A DNA stretch of 64,000 nt from Perkinsus olseni (taxonomy: Eukaryota > Perkinsozoa > Perkinsida), in NCBI GenBank assembly GCA_013115125.1, contig JABANN010000034.1:1-64000 (forward strand). Direction: 5' to 3'. The translations under genes and the position numbers were made by a program. Of the stretch, positions 1 through 12,700 are shown one piece after another; positions within the stretch are counted from its first letter, which is position 1; each line of letters begins with the position of its first letter. The notes beneath the pieces are model-generated. The model had not been told where the DNA came from and ran no database searches. It saw only the letters and a list, made by a program, of their open reading frames with translations.

Positions 1-528
1 GCGAAGATACGTCATCATCTTGGGCACTTCAGTCGTCTTGGCCTTCCTTCTCGTTATCCCGCGGCTACGCGCACCGCCCAGGGCTGCACTTCTATCCCGT
101 CACCGCACCATTAGCTGGTCAGCCCGCACGACTATCTGTCGTCAAGCACTGGACTGGCGAACCTCGTTTACCGTTATCCCGTTAGGAGGTGAGGTTGCGC
201 GACACGATTCGTGTCCCCGCTTAGCCTTGTGACGGTATCTCCGTTACTAGCGCATCCTTGTACCCGATGGTGAATTTCTCAATGAAAACAGCTCATCCGC
301 TTATATGTTGATATACGCCAATCGTTCCCCGTGCGAGGTCTCCTCTTCGTGACGGTTTTATCGTGGCGGAAAGTGACGCCCACAGGTGCGCTGACCGTCA
401 AGGTCCATGCTCTGCTTTTGGAGTTATCGAGCTGAGCCGAAGACGGGTGTGGGGATATTCTCTGTTCGACGGCTGCAGGAAGTGAATTTGGTCTGTTTTC
501 AGTTGTTACTTTTTTCAAACTAGTTCAA
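1..528. other. Stretch with no supported gene, left edge
   Basis: No open frame here looks like a protein family I recognise. The last 30 bases or so before the SOD start hold two pyrimidine runs, each followed by AG (near 500 and 522). Either could accept a cis- or trans-spliced leader for the downstream gene. The rest may be the tail of a gene lying left of the window, or plain intergenic DNA. Confidence 0.4.
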
Positions 529-1510
529 ATGTTGTCTGTTGCTGGTCATCGCTTCGCGAGTTTGGCTACTACCACGCCAGCTCTCCGTATGGGTTTGGTC
601 CGCTGTTTCGCATCGGTAACCGGACCATTCCAGTGCCCGCCCCTACCCTACGCGAAGAACGCTTTGGAGCCTCACATGTCCGCCGAGACATTGACATATC
701 ATCATGGTGAGCTCGCTTCATCGGAGATTTTCATCTTTTCTGAACATTTGTGCTTTCAGATAAGCATCATCAAACTTATGTTGACACTTTGAACAGCATC
801 GCTGCTGAGAACCCTAGCATCGCTAAGAAGACGCTCGAGCAGGTTATCAAGACGGAGACTGGCAAGCCTTTCAACCAGGCGGCACAGGTAGGTTGGTTTG
901 ACTGAGTCTGGGTTGTGGAGGATATTGTATTGCTATCAGATCTACAACCACACATTCTTCTTCAACAACCTGGGACCCGGCGCAGGCGGAGAGCCGACTG
1001 GCAAAATTGCCGAGCTCATCACTCGTGACTTCGGGAGCTTCGAGAAGTTCAAGGAGGAGTTCACCGCCGTCGCTGTGGGACACTTTGGCAGCGGTTGGGT
1101 GTGGCTCGTTGCCGACGACGGCAAGCTGAAGATTGTAAGGGGGTTGCTTAATCTGGTTGGCGTCCCTAATGACAGCAAATTAGATATAGTAATAGGCGGG
1201 CAGCGCCAGCCGATTCCTGCCAATCGCCGTGATCATACATTGGTCTTTCGATTCTCTTGCTCTTCAGGTCCAGGGTCATGATGCTGGTACTCCAGTGAAG
1301 GACAGCAAGGCCCCTCTCATGAATATTGATGTATGGGAGCACGCCTACTATATCGACTACAGGAACGCTAGAGCTCAGTAAGTCTTGTGACGCCCTTTGG
1401 GTGGGTTCATCGTTGTATCATCTACCGTGTTTGCCAGGTACGTGAAGAACTACTGGAATCTGGTGAACTGGGACTTCGTCAATAAGAAGGTCGCCGAGGC
1501 TGGTCTATAG
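529..1510 (+). CDS. SOD1: Iron superoxide dismutase, copy 1 (probably mitochondrial)
   Basis: Converts superoxide to hydrogen peroxide and oxygen. Five exons (529-706, 760-887, 940-1134, 1268-1377, 1438-1510) joined by GT-AG introns give an unbroken frame of 227 residues. The Fe/Mn-SOD fold is clear: LEPHMSAET and YNHTFFF carry the first two metal histidines, DVWEHAYY the metal aspartate and last histidine. The glutamine in FNQAAQ before the second histidine is typical of the iron type. Residues 1-30 ([20 protein letters not shown] and on) are basic, hydroxylated and free of acidic residues, like a mitochondrial targeting peptide, and the body begins near [16 protein letters not shown]. It lies 0.9 kb upstream of a paralogue with the same intron positions. 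P. marinus has two such genes, PmSOD1 and PmSOD2; calling this copy 1 rests on its N-terminus and is an inference. Confidence 0.93.
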
Positions 1511-2410
1511 ATTCCCTCTGCCGAACACTCTGTGCTCCTGGATGCGCTGTGAGTCCCTACCTGATGTTTCTGCGCTGGCATACTACGAGGCCGCATTCTA
1601 CTGTTTAAGGGCCGAGAGATAATATTATTGCTGTGTGACTGTATCAGCAAGTCTAGCAAGGTTTCCATTGCGTGTCATCTCTGAGCGATGTTGGTGTTGT
1701 GGTTTAATTGGGGAAGGGGCGAGTTGCTGACTTTATGTCATAAAGTTTATGAGGTCAGTCCACAGATACTCGGGAACGAGGCCTTATGGCGCACAGGTTG
1801 CGATGCTGTTGTCACTACTAATGGAGCTAGTCGACTGTTATTCATCTTTTAGGCCTCCAATGAATAGTTATCGCTATTACAGTTCGGGTCTCTACAACGT
1901 CTCATTAGAAGTTGACCCCGTGTAGATTTGTAGGGTTGCTCTATTCGATTAAATTTCAACTCAGGCCTAACGGAGGCGTTCGATCGTGTTTTCAACAGAT
2001 GATCTTCCAGCTGGCCACACTGTATAGCTCAACTGCTCGCATCCGACTTTGATGAGATGAAGTACAAAGAAGTCCTTTACACGCCAGTGGAAGTGATATC
2101 TTCGGAGTACCTCCTGAATGCAAGTAGATGTAACAGCTGTGCTCAATGATCACCCTCTGAGCTCACGGGAATCCTCAGGTTACGATTCGTAAGTATCACA
2201 CACTGCTTCGTAACTTACGAAGCAGTGTGTAATACTTGTCGGTGAGCTGCAACTCATGCGGCGGTCTAGCTGGGTTCTAGCTAGTCCCTGTTCGATTGTG
2301 TACCGGACTTTGTGATGCGATTCTTGTGTCGTCTACCGCTAGAGGCTCACTGTCGAATCTTTCGTACATTCATCAGCGGATTCCGTCCAAGTCGACTAGA
2401 GAAGTTGTTT
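1511..2410. other. Spacer between the two SOD genes
   Basis: No coding signal seen apart from a possible upstream extension of the second SOD reading frame from an ATG at 2315. It contains one striking palindrome (2194-2235). A pyrimidine-rich run ending in AG at 2423-2424 lies just inside the next gene's frame and may be a splice acceptor. Confidence 0.5.
2194..2235. repeat. Perfect single-base-centred palindrome between SOD genes
   Basis: Arms of 16 bp (2198-2213 and 2215-2230) are exact reverse complements around one unpaired C at 2214. With one mismatch the arms extend to 20 bp or more. This is the longest perfect member of the odd-centred palindromes that crowd 20.6-23.2 kb. It sits about 180 bp upstream of the second SOD start and could be a transcription terminator, a dimer binding site or an insertion scar. 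Confidence 0.85.
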
Positions 2411-3258
2411 ATGTTTGTTTTGCAGCCGTTGTTGAGTACCTCCTTCATAACTAGAATGTCCGGCCCTCATGTTCTCCCTCCCCTCCCCTGGGCTGAAAAT
2501 GCCTTGGAGCCTCATATGTCCGCTGAGACCATTCAATACCACTATGGTGGGCTATTGTTGAAGTACTACCATTTCTGTACCGATCTTATGCTCAGGCAAG
2601 CATCATGCTACCTATGTTAACAATCTCAACAAGATCTGCGCTGATGACGGCGAGGTCGCTAAGATGAGCTTGGAGGAGATTATCAAGACTAAAAGCGGAG
2701 GAGTGTTCAATCAGGCCGCTCAAGTGAGTATTTTTGGTAGTGTGTTCAACTTGGAAGTGGCCGCTTGTTTGTAGATATGGAACCATACTTTCTTCTGGAA
2801 CAGTCTGTCTCCTAACGGCGGCAATGCTCCAACAGGCAAGATCGCCGATCTTATCAACCGCGATTTTGGCAGCTTCGAGGAGTTCAAGAAGCAGTTCACG
2901 GCCGCTGCTGTCGGTCACTTCGGCAGCGGTTGGGCGTGGCTCGTTGCTGACAACGGCAAGCTCAAAGTTGTAAGTAAATCGTGTTCGACTGAGCGACATC
3001 ACAGGGCATTTTGTGTTTTTATCAGGTTCAAGGTCATGACGCTGGCTGCCCTGTAAGGGATGGTCAGATCCCCATTCTCAACTGTGATGTGTGGGAGCAT
3101 GCTTACTACATTGACTACAGGAATGCTAGACCTGAGTAGTATTTTTGTGCTCTCTGGTTGTGGAGGGTTACAGTGTTTTGCTCAGGTACGTGAAGCATTT
3201 CTGGGAGATCGTCAACTGGGACTTCGCCAACAAGAACGTTGCTGCCGCCGGTATGTAG
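2411..3258 (+). CDS. SOD2: Iron superoxide dismutase, copy 2
   Basis: Second Fe-SOD in tandem. Exons 2411-2546, 2596-2723, 2775-2969, 3026-3135 and 3186-3258 give 213 residues from the ATG at 2411. Exons 2-5 are 128, 195, 110 and 73 nt, exactly as in copy 1, so the introns predate the duplication. Metal ligands are in [16 protein letters not shown] and CDVWEHAYY; the iron-type FNQAAQ glutamine is kept. The start is uncertain: ATG 2315 would add 32 residues, ATG 2411 gives a short hydrophobic leader ([15 protein letters not shown]), and ATG 2456 gives a leaderless protein beginning [11 protein letters not shown], used if the AG at 2424 is a spliced-leader acceptor. PmSOD2 of P. marinus was reported in single-membrane compartments, which favours a leader. 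Confidence 0.92.
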
Positions 3259-3707
3259 AGGGGAGGGCTGGCGGATAAGCTGCTTGGTCGTGATTGCTGA
3301 TGATGGCATCATCAGGATGTTGGGAAGAGCATACTACGCCTTCCGCTATTTTTTATTGTATTCGTGAGCAAACCCGTCAAATGATGGATCGAGATGGTTA
3401 AGAGTTTTTCCCTATTAATAATTTTTGTTGTGTCGTTAACTTCTTGGATGGTGAGGGATCGTCGTTTGAGGGCAGTGAGATCTCTAGTGACGCAGGGAGA
3501 TCACTACAGCACTTCGATTACCACTGAGATCACAAGGCGTACGACGATGGGCAGATGTTGAGGAGTGGGTGCTTGTTCGTATTGCCTTGTGTTCTGGCGA
3601 GTGACGTGGTTGAATGAGGAGCTACTATCGAGATACCCTCTATTGGTAGACGGGAGCGCTAGTGCGAGAAGGATGTCCGAGCTAAGACAGATGTTTAAGC
3701 AGCAGTC
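3259..3707. other. Spacer downstream of SOD2
   Basis: No coding signal recognised. It presumably holds the 3' end of the SOD2 transcript and the leader of the next gene. Confidence 0.45.
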
Positions 3708-6700
3708 ATGATCCTCACTCGTCTAACGTCGGTGCTCTGTGTTCCCCTATGGCGTTTGATCGCAGCGACCAACTCGAGCCTAGCAACTGGACCGGCCAAT
3801 ATCATGGAAGTTCCACCAGGGAATGGGACAATGCAGGTATCAGCGCGTCATTACCAGCACTCTGACTGATCGAAGTGGCTGGAGCTTGGTCAGGAGGGCC
3901 CGGCGACCACTACTCCGGTCCCTCAGCAGAACGTGTCCAGCTCGGGGACGAGACGTCTTGTGGAGATTGACACCACTACATCTGGATGGATGGTACTATC
4001 CTGGGCGGAAGTACTGGGGCTGGTGCTTCTGGGGGGGACGAGCGACGCGGAACCGCACAGGCGCGATGAATATAGCTATCACGGTATATTTTCGAGTTAT
4101 CAGCATTCTTCGCGTGACTTAGCTGTAGTTGCTCGTATGGTCGTTGGTTTCATTCGTAGTTCCCCTCCACGACAACTGTGAGTTTGACTGATGAGCTCGG
4201 TGGGGTCTCCACAGGCAGCTCGCCTATACTCATGGCTGGAGTGCTGTATACGAAAGTGAGAGCACTTCTCTTCTGTGGTGTGACCCTGGAGGAGAGGACC
4301 TGAGCCATTGGCAGTTGGAGGTCCACGCTACTGGTGGTTACGAGTTCACTACAGGGTTCCACCCTGCTCCGGCCTTGAAGATGGTTCTTCCGATAACAGA
4401 TAGGACTAGGTAGGGATCGGGGATCGTGGTCCGTGGCGATAAAGTGGTGATCGCAATGCCGTCCAGTTTGATATTGTGAGGATACCAATCACCCGCACAA
4501 TATGCCTCTCACTCTAGTAGAATGGGTAGGAATCAAGAGGGCCTCATCGTTGGGTGGCCTGCCTGAGGCATCGTCCTCGTTTGGTGGCATCATGGCGAGT
4601 GACCGAGAAGTCAGGGTTGACAGCGGCTCCTGGGTCTTCAGATGCAACGAGCTCCAGTATGAAACAACAGTAGCGAAAGTGGACACTGTGAACTCAAGTG
4701 GTCTGGCCCAGCCCACGCGGCTGTACCAGAGTGAGCTCTACTCGCATATGCCAGCTTCAACTGATTCCTTGTCGGACCGAGCAAGCATCGAGTCGGTCCG
4801 TTAGTTTCAACCGCCGATCAAGGCCTGCTGGAGACACAATTCGCTCGGATAATGTTCCAGCACGGAGGCACCTTCCGACTCTGCTACGCACCGGACGGTA
4901 GTACACTCGGGTGACGTGGCAGTGGATGGGTGAAACCTGTAATGGTTCAGGGACCTTCACTGAGGCTGATGGCGGCGGTAAATTCAATAACGTCCTGAAC
5001 ACCACCTTGATAGTTTACGGCTTGGCCAGCCCATGCGCCACTGATGGCTGCATGGCGCAGGAGCGCTGGGATTGCTGGTTCAGGTGTGTGTGGGAAGTCA
5101 CCTCGGGACTCCACGCCTTCCACGCCGTCCACGCCTTCGGATCGTTCGTACGACGTGAAGTCAACTGTATCTCACAAAAGTCATGAAAGTTGCGCAGCGT
5201 GTGGTATTGCAGTTTCAAGAACGAGATCCCAACGGCGGCGTGTGCCATCGCCATCACTAATGGTGGTTCGGCCCTGGTCGATGGCTATCCCGGAAGAGAC
5301 GGCTGGTCTGTCACCGCAGGAGGGTAGTTCTCCTATGCCTCAGCACCTCTACGACCGCTGGTCTGTATAGGACGAGTCGGCTGCATTGGAGTGAAGCTTT
5401 CGAGTATCCGGATATCCACGAGAACAACGGAACAATGAAAGCCGGAGCCGTGGAGAGCAGCAAGAGCTGCGCTACTACCACACCGGATTCGACATACATC
5501 GAAGCACCACCGACTACCGGTGAGGGAGGGGGCTTGGGGGTATACCACTCGCCCACGTGGCTTTGCGAGGCCAATTTCCAAGGAGGTCGGGTCGAATCTG
5601 TCACGTGTGAAAAGTGCCGTCGAAAAGCCCAACGGAGAAGACATCCGCAAGTTGTTCGCGTTTTAGGGGTGGAGTTGGTAACTACTGCCGCCACTGTCTT
5701 GCCGCTCCCGAAGACATCGTCGCACAGTAGCTTCTCATTTGCTGCTTGCTACTGCCCGAGCTACGGGAACTGTGGGGATAAGTCCGAGTGAGCAGGGATG
5801 TATGAGGGAGAGGGAGCGAATGGTATTTTCCAGGTATACTCAGCAAGTAGGGGTGTTCTACATGTGGACACTCAGGATCTGTGACCTGGGCGATGAACGC
5901 CTCTGCTCTCCTCGGTAGTAGCAGAAATGGGGTAGAGAACTTATAGTCACAGTGATAGGGAGGGGACCTGTCCTCTGAGCAGCGCTATATCGGATGCAGT
6001 TCAACGGGATGAACGCTGAGACGCATGGCAACGCTGTCGCGATCGATCGACAACCACCGTGTTTGATATTCTGAGGAGCGGCACAGATGCTGCTGTAGGT
6101 ACATGAGGTTCTTCCCTCAACAGAACTTTGCCTTGAGGGTTGATTGCCCTCCGGGAGAGTACGGATGTCTGACTATCGACTCAGATCAGGTGTGTACGGT
6201 CGTTAGTCCTTCGAGCGTGTCGGACAATGGGCTGTCGCGGAAGACGGTCGACTAGTTAGTTGCGGTGCTCTTATGCGTGCTGGTCCTCACTCAGTCACGA
6301 GTGTCCTTCTTGGAGCTGTCGGGCACGCTGCCGGAAGTGGTACGTCAGGCTGCAGTAGATTCAGCTCAACTGCCGAAGGTGAGGGCCATGGAGAGGCGTC
6401 CAATCGCATGATTTGTGTTGTTATGAATTATGAGTGCTGTGGGGTTCGAACCCACGCGGACCGTGTCCAGTGGATCTTAAGTCCACCCCCTTAACCACTC
6501 GGGCAAACACTCTGTGAGAATAGCGGAGTTGTATGTGTGTAGCAGTGTCCGAATCGTAGGAGACGATGAACTGGGACCCCACTCACATCTGCAAGACCAC
6601 CGTGGAGAGTAGGCAAATAGTCATACGCGAGAGGGAGAATCTCAACGGTGGATCCCGAAGAGATTATCGGTGAGCCTCACCGGCCACTTTCGAATCGGAG

Positions 6701-9700
6701 ATGGAGCGGTATCGAGCTCAGGGTGTGGGGAGAGTTCTTGAGGATCCGACGAAGTCTCAATCAGCGAGTGGCAGTGTGTATGTGTCAGAGGCAATGCGAC
6801 AGTAGCAGCAATTGGTTCAAAGTAGCACCTCGGGCGAGTCTCCACTTTTTCACTGAACCTCGGTCAGGTCGGGGAAATATCTACCCCGCTGGCCGTCGGT
6901 TTCAGCTTCCGGAGTAACACCAGCAGTAGCTACACTCAGCAGGGGCAGTAGGTGGATGGGAGGCCGCTCTGTGATGATGATTGGTTTTTAGGTATGAGCC
7001 GAAGGGGGCATCGGTGTCCATCGTCAACCTGCCTGGGAAGCTCACCCTCTATTTCGGACAGAACACGTCTAACCCATACGACAACTCCGCCCCAGCTGAT
7101 GCGGTAGTGATGAATCGGCCGCTGCGTTCTCCCTATTCTCTATGGATTGAGCACCGGTGTTTCTTCTCTGAGACTTCCAGTTCACTCACGACTCGCCTCA
7201 CCTGTGAATTGGTTTAAAATTGGTATGGAGCATAGACGGTGGTGGTCTCCTCGAGTACCGTCGGATGTTGCTAGAAGTGTTGTTGTCAGTATGAGTCACC
7301 GAAGGCGTCCCGCTCTGCACTGGTCAATGTGATGTCTTTCGACCGAGATCTCCTGCATGGCCCGATCAACAGCAGGAAGACTCTCGAAGCGTGGGTCGAC
7401 AATAGATTCCATAGGGATGAAGGGAGATTGTGGTTCTTGCTTCTGGCTAGGTACCTTGGTCTGGACAAGGAGACGTCGGCGGACGCACAGTCACGACTTG
7501 ATCAGATCTGCAAGCAGGAGCTCTACTCCTCGACGATCCGAGGACCCGACTCCAAGCAGACTGCTAAGGAGTAGGGCTTAGCCACGGGGCTGCCTTGGAT
7601 ACCATGGCCCCTTTCGCTGTGTTGTAGTTACATGGCCTACGTCCCATGGGGTACTGTGACCAACTACCTCTCCTTTGACGGTCAGTACCATGATAAGGAG
7701 ATCACTGTTCTCAAGGCGGGAGTCATCGGTGTCTGCTATTGTGCCGAGGTCACGGATTCTTCCGAGTGCGCGGATCAAGCTTGGATATTCACCGGCAAGA
7801 TGCTCATCCGGGGCCCAATGGGCGGGCAAGTTTGGGACTTCCCCGTGGACGTCATTGTCGGTTTGGCAATTGAAGGCTGGGGATTGGACGAGACCCGAGA
7901 CTTCGTCAGAATCGTGGATTCCTCGGCCAGCTGTGAGCAAATAGAAGCTGGCAACTCCGAACCGTCAGCCCTCACCTCAATTCTTCTCGGGTGTCCGGCC
8001 GAGAACGGCGCAGGCTGCCGGGCGGCGACGAACGAAACGAATCTTATCGGCCACCAGCTGGGCTCCCACGGGCCAGCAGCAGTTCATCTTCAAGACATCG
8101 TACCGGAACCGACGCGGACGTTGCTGACGTTTGACGGCGACCATGGGCTAAGTGATGGTGACATGATTCTGATCGAGGAGGAGACCTTGGAGATATCCGG
8201 CAGGTTGAGCACGCTCTGGACGGAACAACAGAAATATGTAGGCTCCCGACGATCGGCGCGAGGTAGGTGCTGTTTTAAGGTCGGGTCCCTCATCATGGGA
8301 CGGACACGTTTCCGAGACAATAGTTCAGTGAGCTACCCTGTGGGCCATCGAGTAACGCTGCACCCCAGCAACCCCTCCACGCAAGTGTAGGCCTCTGCGG
8401 TTGCTGGCTCTCGTGGAGTTGGTCTGGTTAGGTACATCCCAGTGGCCATCCCGGAGTGGCTGTCGACTGATTTCCTCAGCTTCAAGAGTCAGCTGGGGCG
8501 GTGGCATCGGATATCGGAGTGGAGCACCAATGAGGAGGTACGGGCCACCGTCCCCTACACTGGGGCTAAGGTCTGCTGGGCTACACGACCAACAGGTAAA
8601 GTCCGCAGGGAGGCTTCCTACTCGGTCACTGCCTGACTTCACTTCGAAAGCGATTTCCTTCCACTTCCATAAGTGGTTGGCGGCCGTTTAGTATGCTCAC
8701 CCCTCAGGCCATCATCAATCAGCATTCATGATGACGGCGGGAACGGTGAACTTCGTGAACCCTCCAGAGTTCCCCTACGCTAAGCTATCCCTCACCACGA
8801 CGATGACGGGAGCGGTGGCACCTGTCATCCTCACCTTCCAAGTGAGAGATTGCCGCTGCCGAATCATACCGACTGACCAATCAGGCCGGGTCATGGGAGT
8901 ACAGCCTTAACGACGGTCCCATCACGCTGGTGCTGAGGTTCCGGGACGTGGTGGATGCCGTGCAGCCCCTATTGACTGGTGAGCCCTGCCCGGTCTGCTG
9001 TCAACTCGTACCCTAGTCAACCCTCAGCCGACATCGCCCCCGGTGGCCAGAGCCCCACAGGGCTCCCTGCGAGTGAGGAGCTCCCTCGGGCTCAGATGAA
9101 GCAGAGTGGGTCGATGGGTGACCGAACGGTGGGGGATGCCCCTCCTCCTCTGGCAGGCGTCTGCGGGAAGATCTTCACGGAGCTGTGGTCCTCGGACGTC
9201 TCCGGCTTCCCCGTACCAGCGGGCTGCTACTACAGCAAGACTTATCGTAACGACGGAGCTAACGAGAAGTTCTACAGAGAGTACTACATCTCTTTTAACC
9301 CAAAGTACGCTGCCTCCGCTGGGCGTCCGAGCTTACGGCCCTCCCCTTCGAGGTACGGCCTGCGGCATGACTGCAGTCCTGGCAAGTCCAAGAGGGACCC
9401 TACGGAGGCATCGACTAAGCCCGCTGGGGCTCGACAAGCGCCCGCCGAGGGCCCGACTGAGTAAGCTGCCGCGTTGTTGTCTGTGGTGTGGGTCTAGGTC
9501 GTGACCTCAGGTACTGCACCTACCAAGTGGTCTTCCTAGCTTCGGTGAGTGACCTCGTCACATCCTCCACCCCAGTCATGGACCTCTACTCGATCTGTCA
9601 TGGCTGTGCTGGGTCGAAGTACAAGGTGGGTGGGAGGCAGCCAGGGGCGCTCAGAGACAGCCGAGGCCTCACTAGGTCTTCGAGAAGTCCACGGTCTACC

Positions 9701-12700
9701 TCGACAGAGCTCCAACCGCTGCAGCGGGGTTCTCCGACTCCAACTTCAAGACAGGTCTGCTCGCCAGACTGAGGGTTGACCGCCAGCCTGCCTCCTGTGC
9801 TCAGGTGGTGGCTTCACTCTGACTAACGGTGATGAGGATAAGATACTCTCACTGAGCGCCTCCAATGTTCTCAATTTCCGCTTGGAAGGTGGCTCTGGAG
9901 CCAGCGCCATCAAGAAGGGTGGGTGGCTTCCGTGAGGATTCCCAGGCGACCCTGCAGCTGCCAGGTTCGACGGTACGCCTCATCCTGTCCCCGCTGACCC
10001 TGTGGCACTCGGGAAGCCCTTGCTTCGTGGGGTGCACGGCCGACCCGCTGGTCAGCACAGCGGTCTGTGTCGGGTCCGAGATGACCTGTTCGATGGAGAG
10101 CTCGGTAGTGGCGCAGCCCGGGATGGATGTGACCCCTGGAAGGCGGTAGGGCTGCTGCAAGTGCCCTTCCTCTGTGACTCGAGCCGGCCAGCAGGTTGAA
10201 TGTGGTGAAGATCACTCTGCCGTCTAATTCCATGACGGACATCACCGCCGATGAGATGCACGACTTCACCCTGTCCGGCCTGACGCTACCGGAGAGTGGG
10301 GCTGGCTGGTTCCCCACCAGGATTGGGGTGGAGATCAGCGAGGGGGGCACCGACCTCAAACCGGACTACACCACCTCAGACGGTAAGCCACGAATCATCG
10401 TCATCAGCGAGACTTGAGCACTTGTCTAGGTTTTATCTGGAAGGACCACAGCACTCCCGGCTCCAACGCCCGCCTGCTCGTCACGGGATACTCGGGCTAC
10501 GGCCCATACCCCTTCGAGGAGGACACCTCCAACAAACTGGTGGTCCGCCTGCGATTCGCCGTACCCCTGCTGTCACTGGGCCAGACGAGTGCAGTGGACG
10601 TGAGCATCTTCGTACCTGATGAGGTTGGAGTGTCTTGTCGTACCACGGATGGCGCGGTCGTCCGAGATGACCTCGAGGTGAGCTCCAGCCAACGCTGAAG
10701 GCTATTACTTTTATCGCCATTCCATCGACCACCGTGTCGAATATAATATTGTAAATTTCTACCCTCCTGAAAATTTTGATTTCGAAATTCGTATGCAACG
10801 ATCGAGTAGTCGAAGAGGAACCGTAGGTGTCTTTATTCGCCTACGGAGCTGCACTGTTAACCCCGATTTTTATAGCCCCGAGAAGCAAGTGGGGTGAGCT
10901 CTTGATAGTGCAGAGGTCCCCTGCTGATGATCAGCTCGCTCCGTAGCATCACTGCGAGGGCACCCCTGCTCAGGTCTTCGACCACGACCTCGATGATGAC
11001 TACTACTACGATAACGTGAAGGGGTACTGGAGCGGCCTCACCGATGATGGCTCGTGGGAGTCTTCCTCGGCAAACGAGTGCATCTACTCATTCCGGAAAG
11101 GCCAGATGGTGCCTGTTAACACCACCGCCTACCTCACCTTGACGCTGGACAACCCGAGGGCTCCAATGAGACGAGATGATGCTGTTAATACCTGGTAGGA
11201 CTAGTCCATTGGCAAACGGTCCGACCTCGGGATCATAGACATGAGACTGATGTGCATGAGAGCTTCGAGTCCAACGAGCAGCTCAATCAGACTAGCACCG
11301 ATGTAGCTTGGTTTGTTGCTGGTGGAACCGCTCAATAGTAGTGCAGCTAGGATCTTCGTAGCAACAGAAGTCCTTTGGCGCTCGGCGTGGTCTTGGACTC
11401 GCCCCACCACACCTGGCTTGCATCACTTGTAGGTTCATCCAGATCGGAGGCAAGGGTTACTCAGATGCGAGCCCTCGGCGTATGGCCAAGATCCCCTTCA
11501 CTGTAATTCCTCACAACTCTCCTGACGCCCGCTACTGGCAGCACAACGTGGCGGCCTTGGGAGAGCTCTCCGAGGTTACGCTGCAGCCTCTGAGCTTCCA
11601 ACCCGACGCCCTCACTTACGTGCGGGTCTTTTTCATGACGGCGACGGCTCCTAATCGACGGTCCAGGATTGTCATCGACGCTCCAGAGGGCTTCGACTTC
11701 GGTCTGGATTGTGACGTCCGGGACTTGCCTAGTCCGCAGTATGCTATCGTCGGCGCCACTAGGCAGGGCAAGACCAATCGGCTGAAGCTGGTGGAGAAGT
11801 GTGTGGGGTCGAAGTTCGCCTTGTCGACCCTGAGCAAGTCCGCAACTTACAACCGAGCGATGGTCGTGGTGGGAGGGGTCATGAAGGCCCTCACTCGCTA
11901 TGGCTTCCAGATGGGCGTTACCCTGCCGCCGGGGAAGACGTACAAGTGAGCTCAGCAGGAGACGGAATCTATTCGTATGAAGGGCTCTTTCTTGTCAGCC
12001 CGGACGTCCACAACTACGGCTGGCGCCTGTGGACCTACGACCAGTACGGATATGGACTCGATGGGGCACGACCGTAAGGGGGGAGGAATGGCGATGGCCT
12101 CTGAGGAGGATGGACCATTGTAGGTACATCGGCTTCAATAGGGAAGTGCCTGAGGCCAGCAGTAACTTCTACGACAAGGGTTTCGGCCTGTACGCTGATG
12201 AGATGAGGGGCATCGAGAATGGCGAGAATATCGTTGGTGAGACTCGCTCGGCTCGGTGAGAAGAAGGCTGTCGTGCCCCTTGTGCTCGTACGAGATGTGC
12301 CTCCTAGTGGATCTCGGTGGGATCACTAAAGGCACTTTTACTGACCTATCCTGGCACCATCTCTTCACCTCAGCTCCCTCTGTCAAGATCACCAGCCTTC
12401 TGCCGTACACCGTCGCGGAGTCGAGTACTTGGCTAACATTCGAGCCCTTCGTCTTCTCCTTCGACTTCGTCTCCACTATGAGGCTCACTGCTCCCGTCGG
12501 GTAAACTCCGCTTCCTCAGTGAAACTGCCGACCTGCCAAGCGTACCCCGGCTGTTCATCCAAGGTACATCTGGGACAAGGGCACCTTCTTCCAGACCAGC
12601 AGCCCCTTCTCTGATGTCCAATTCCCCGCTATGCCTGACACGGACAACGCGGGCGCCGACAACGAGTTGCTCTTCAGTGAGCTCATGTTCCAGGCCGGCA

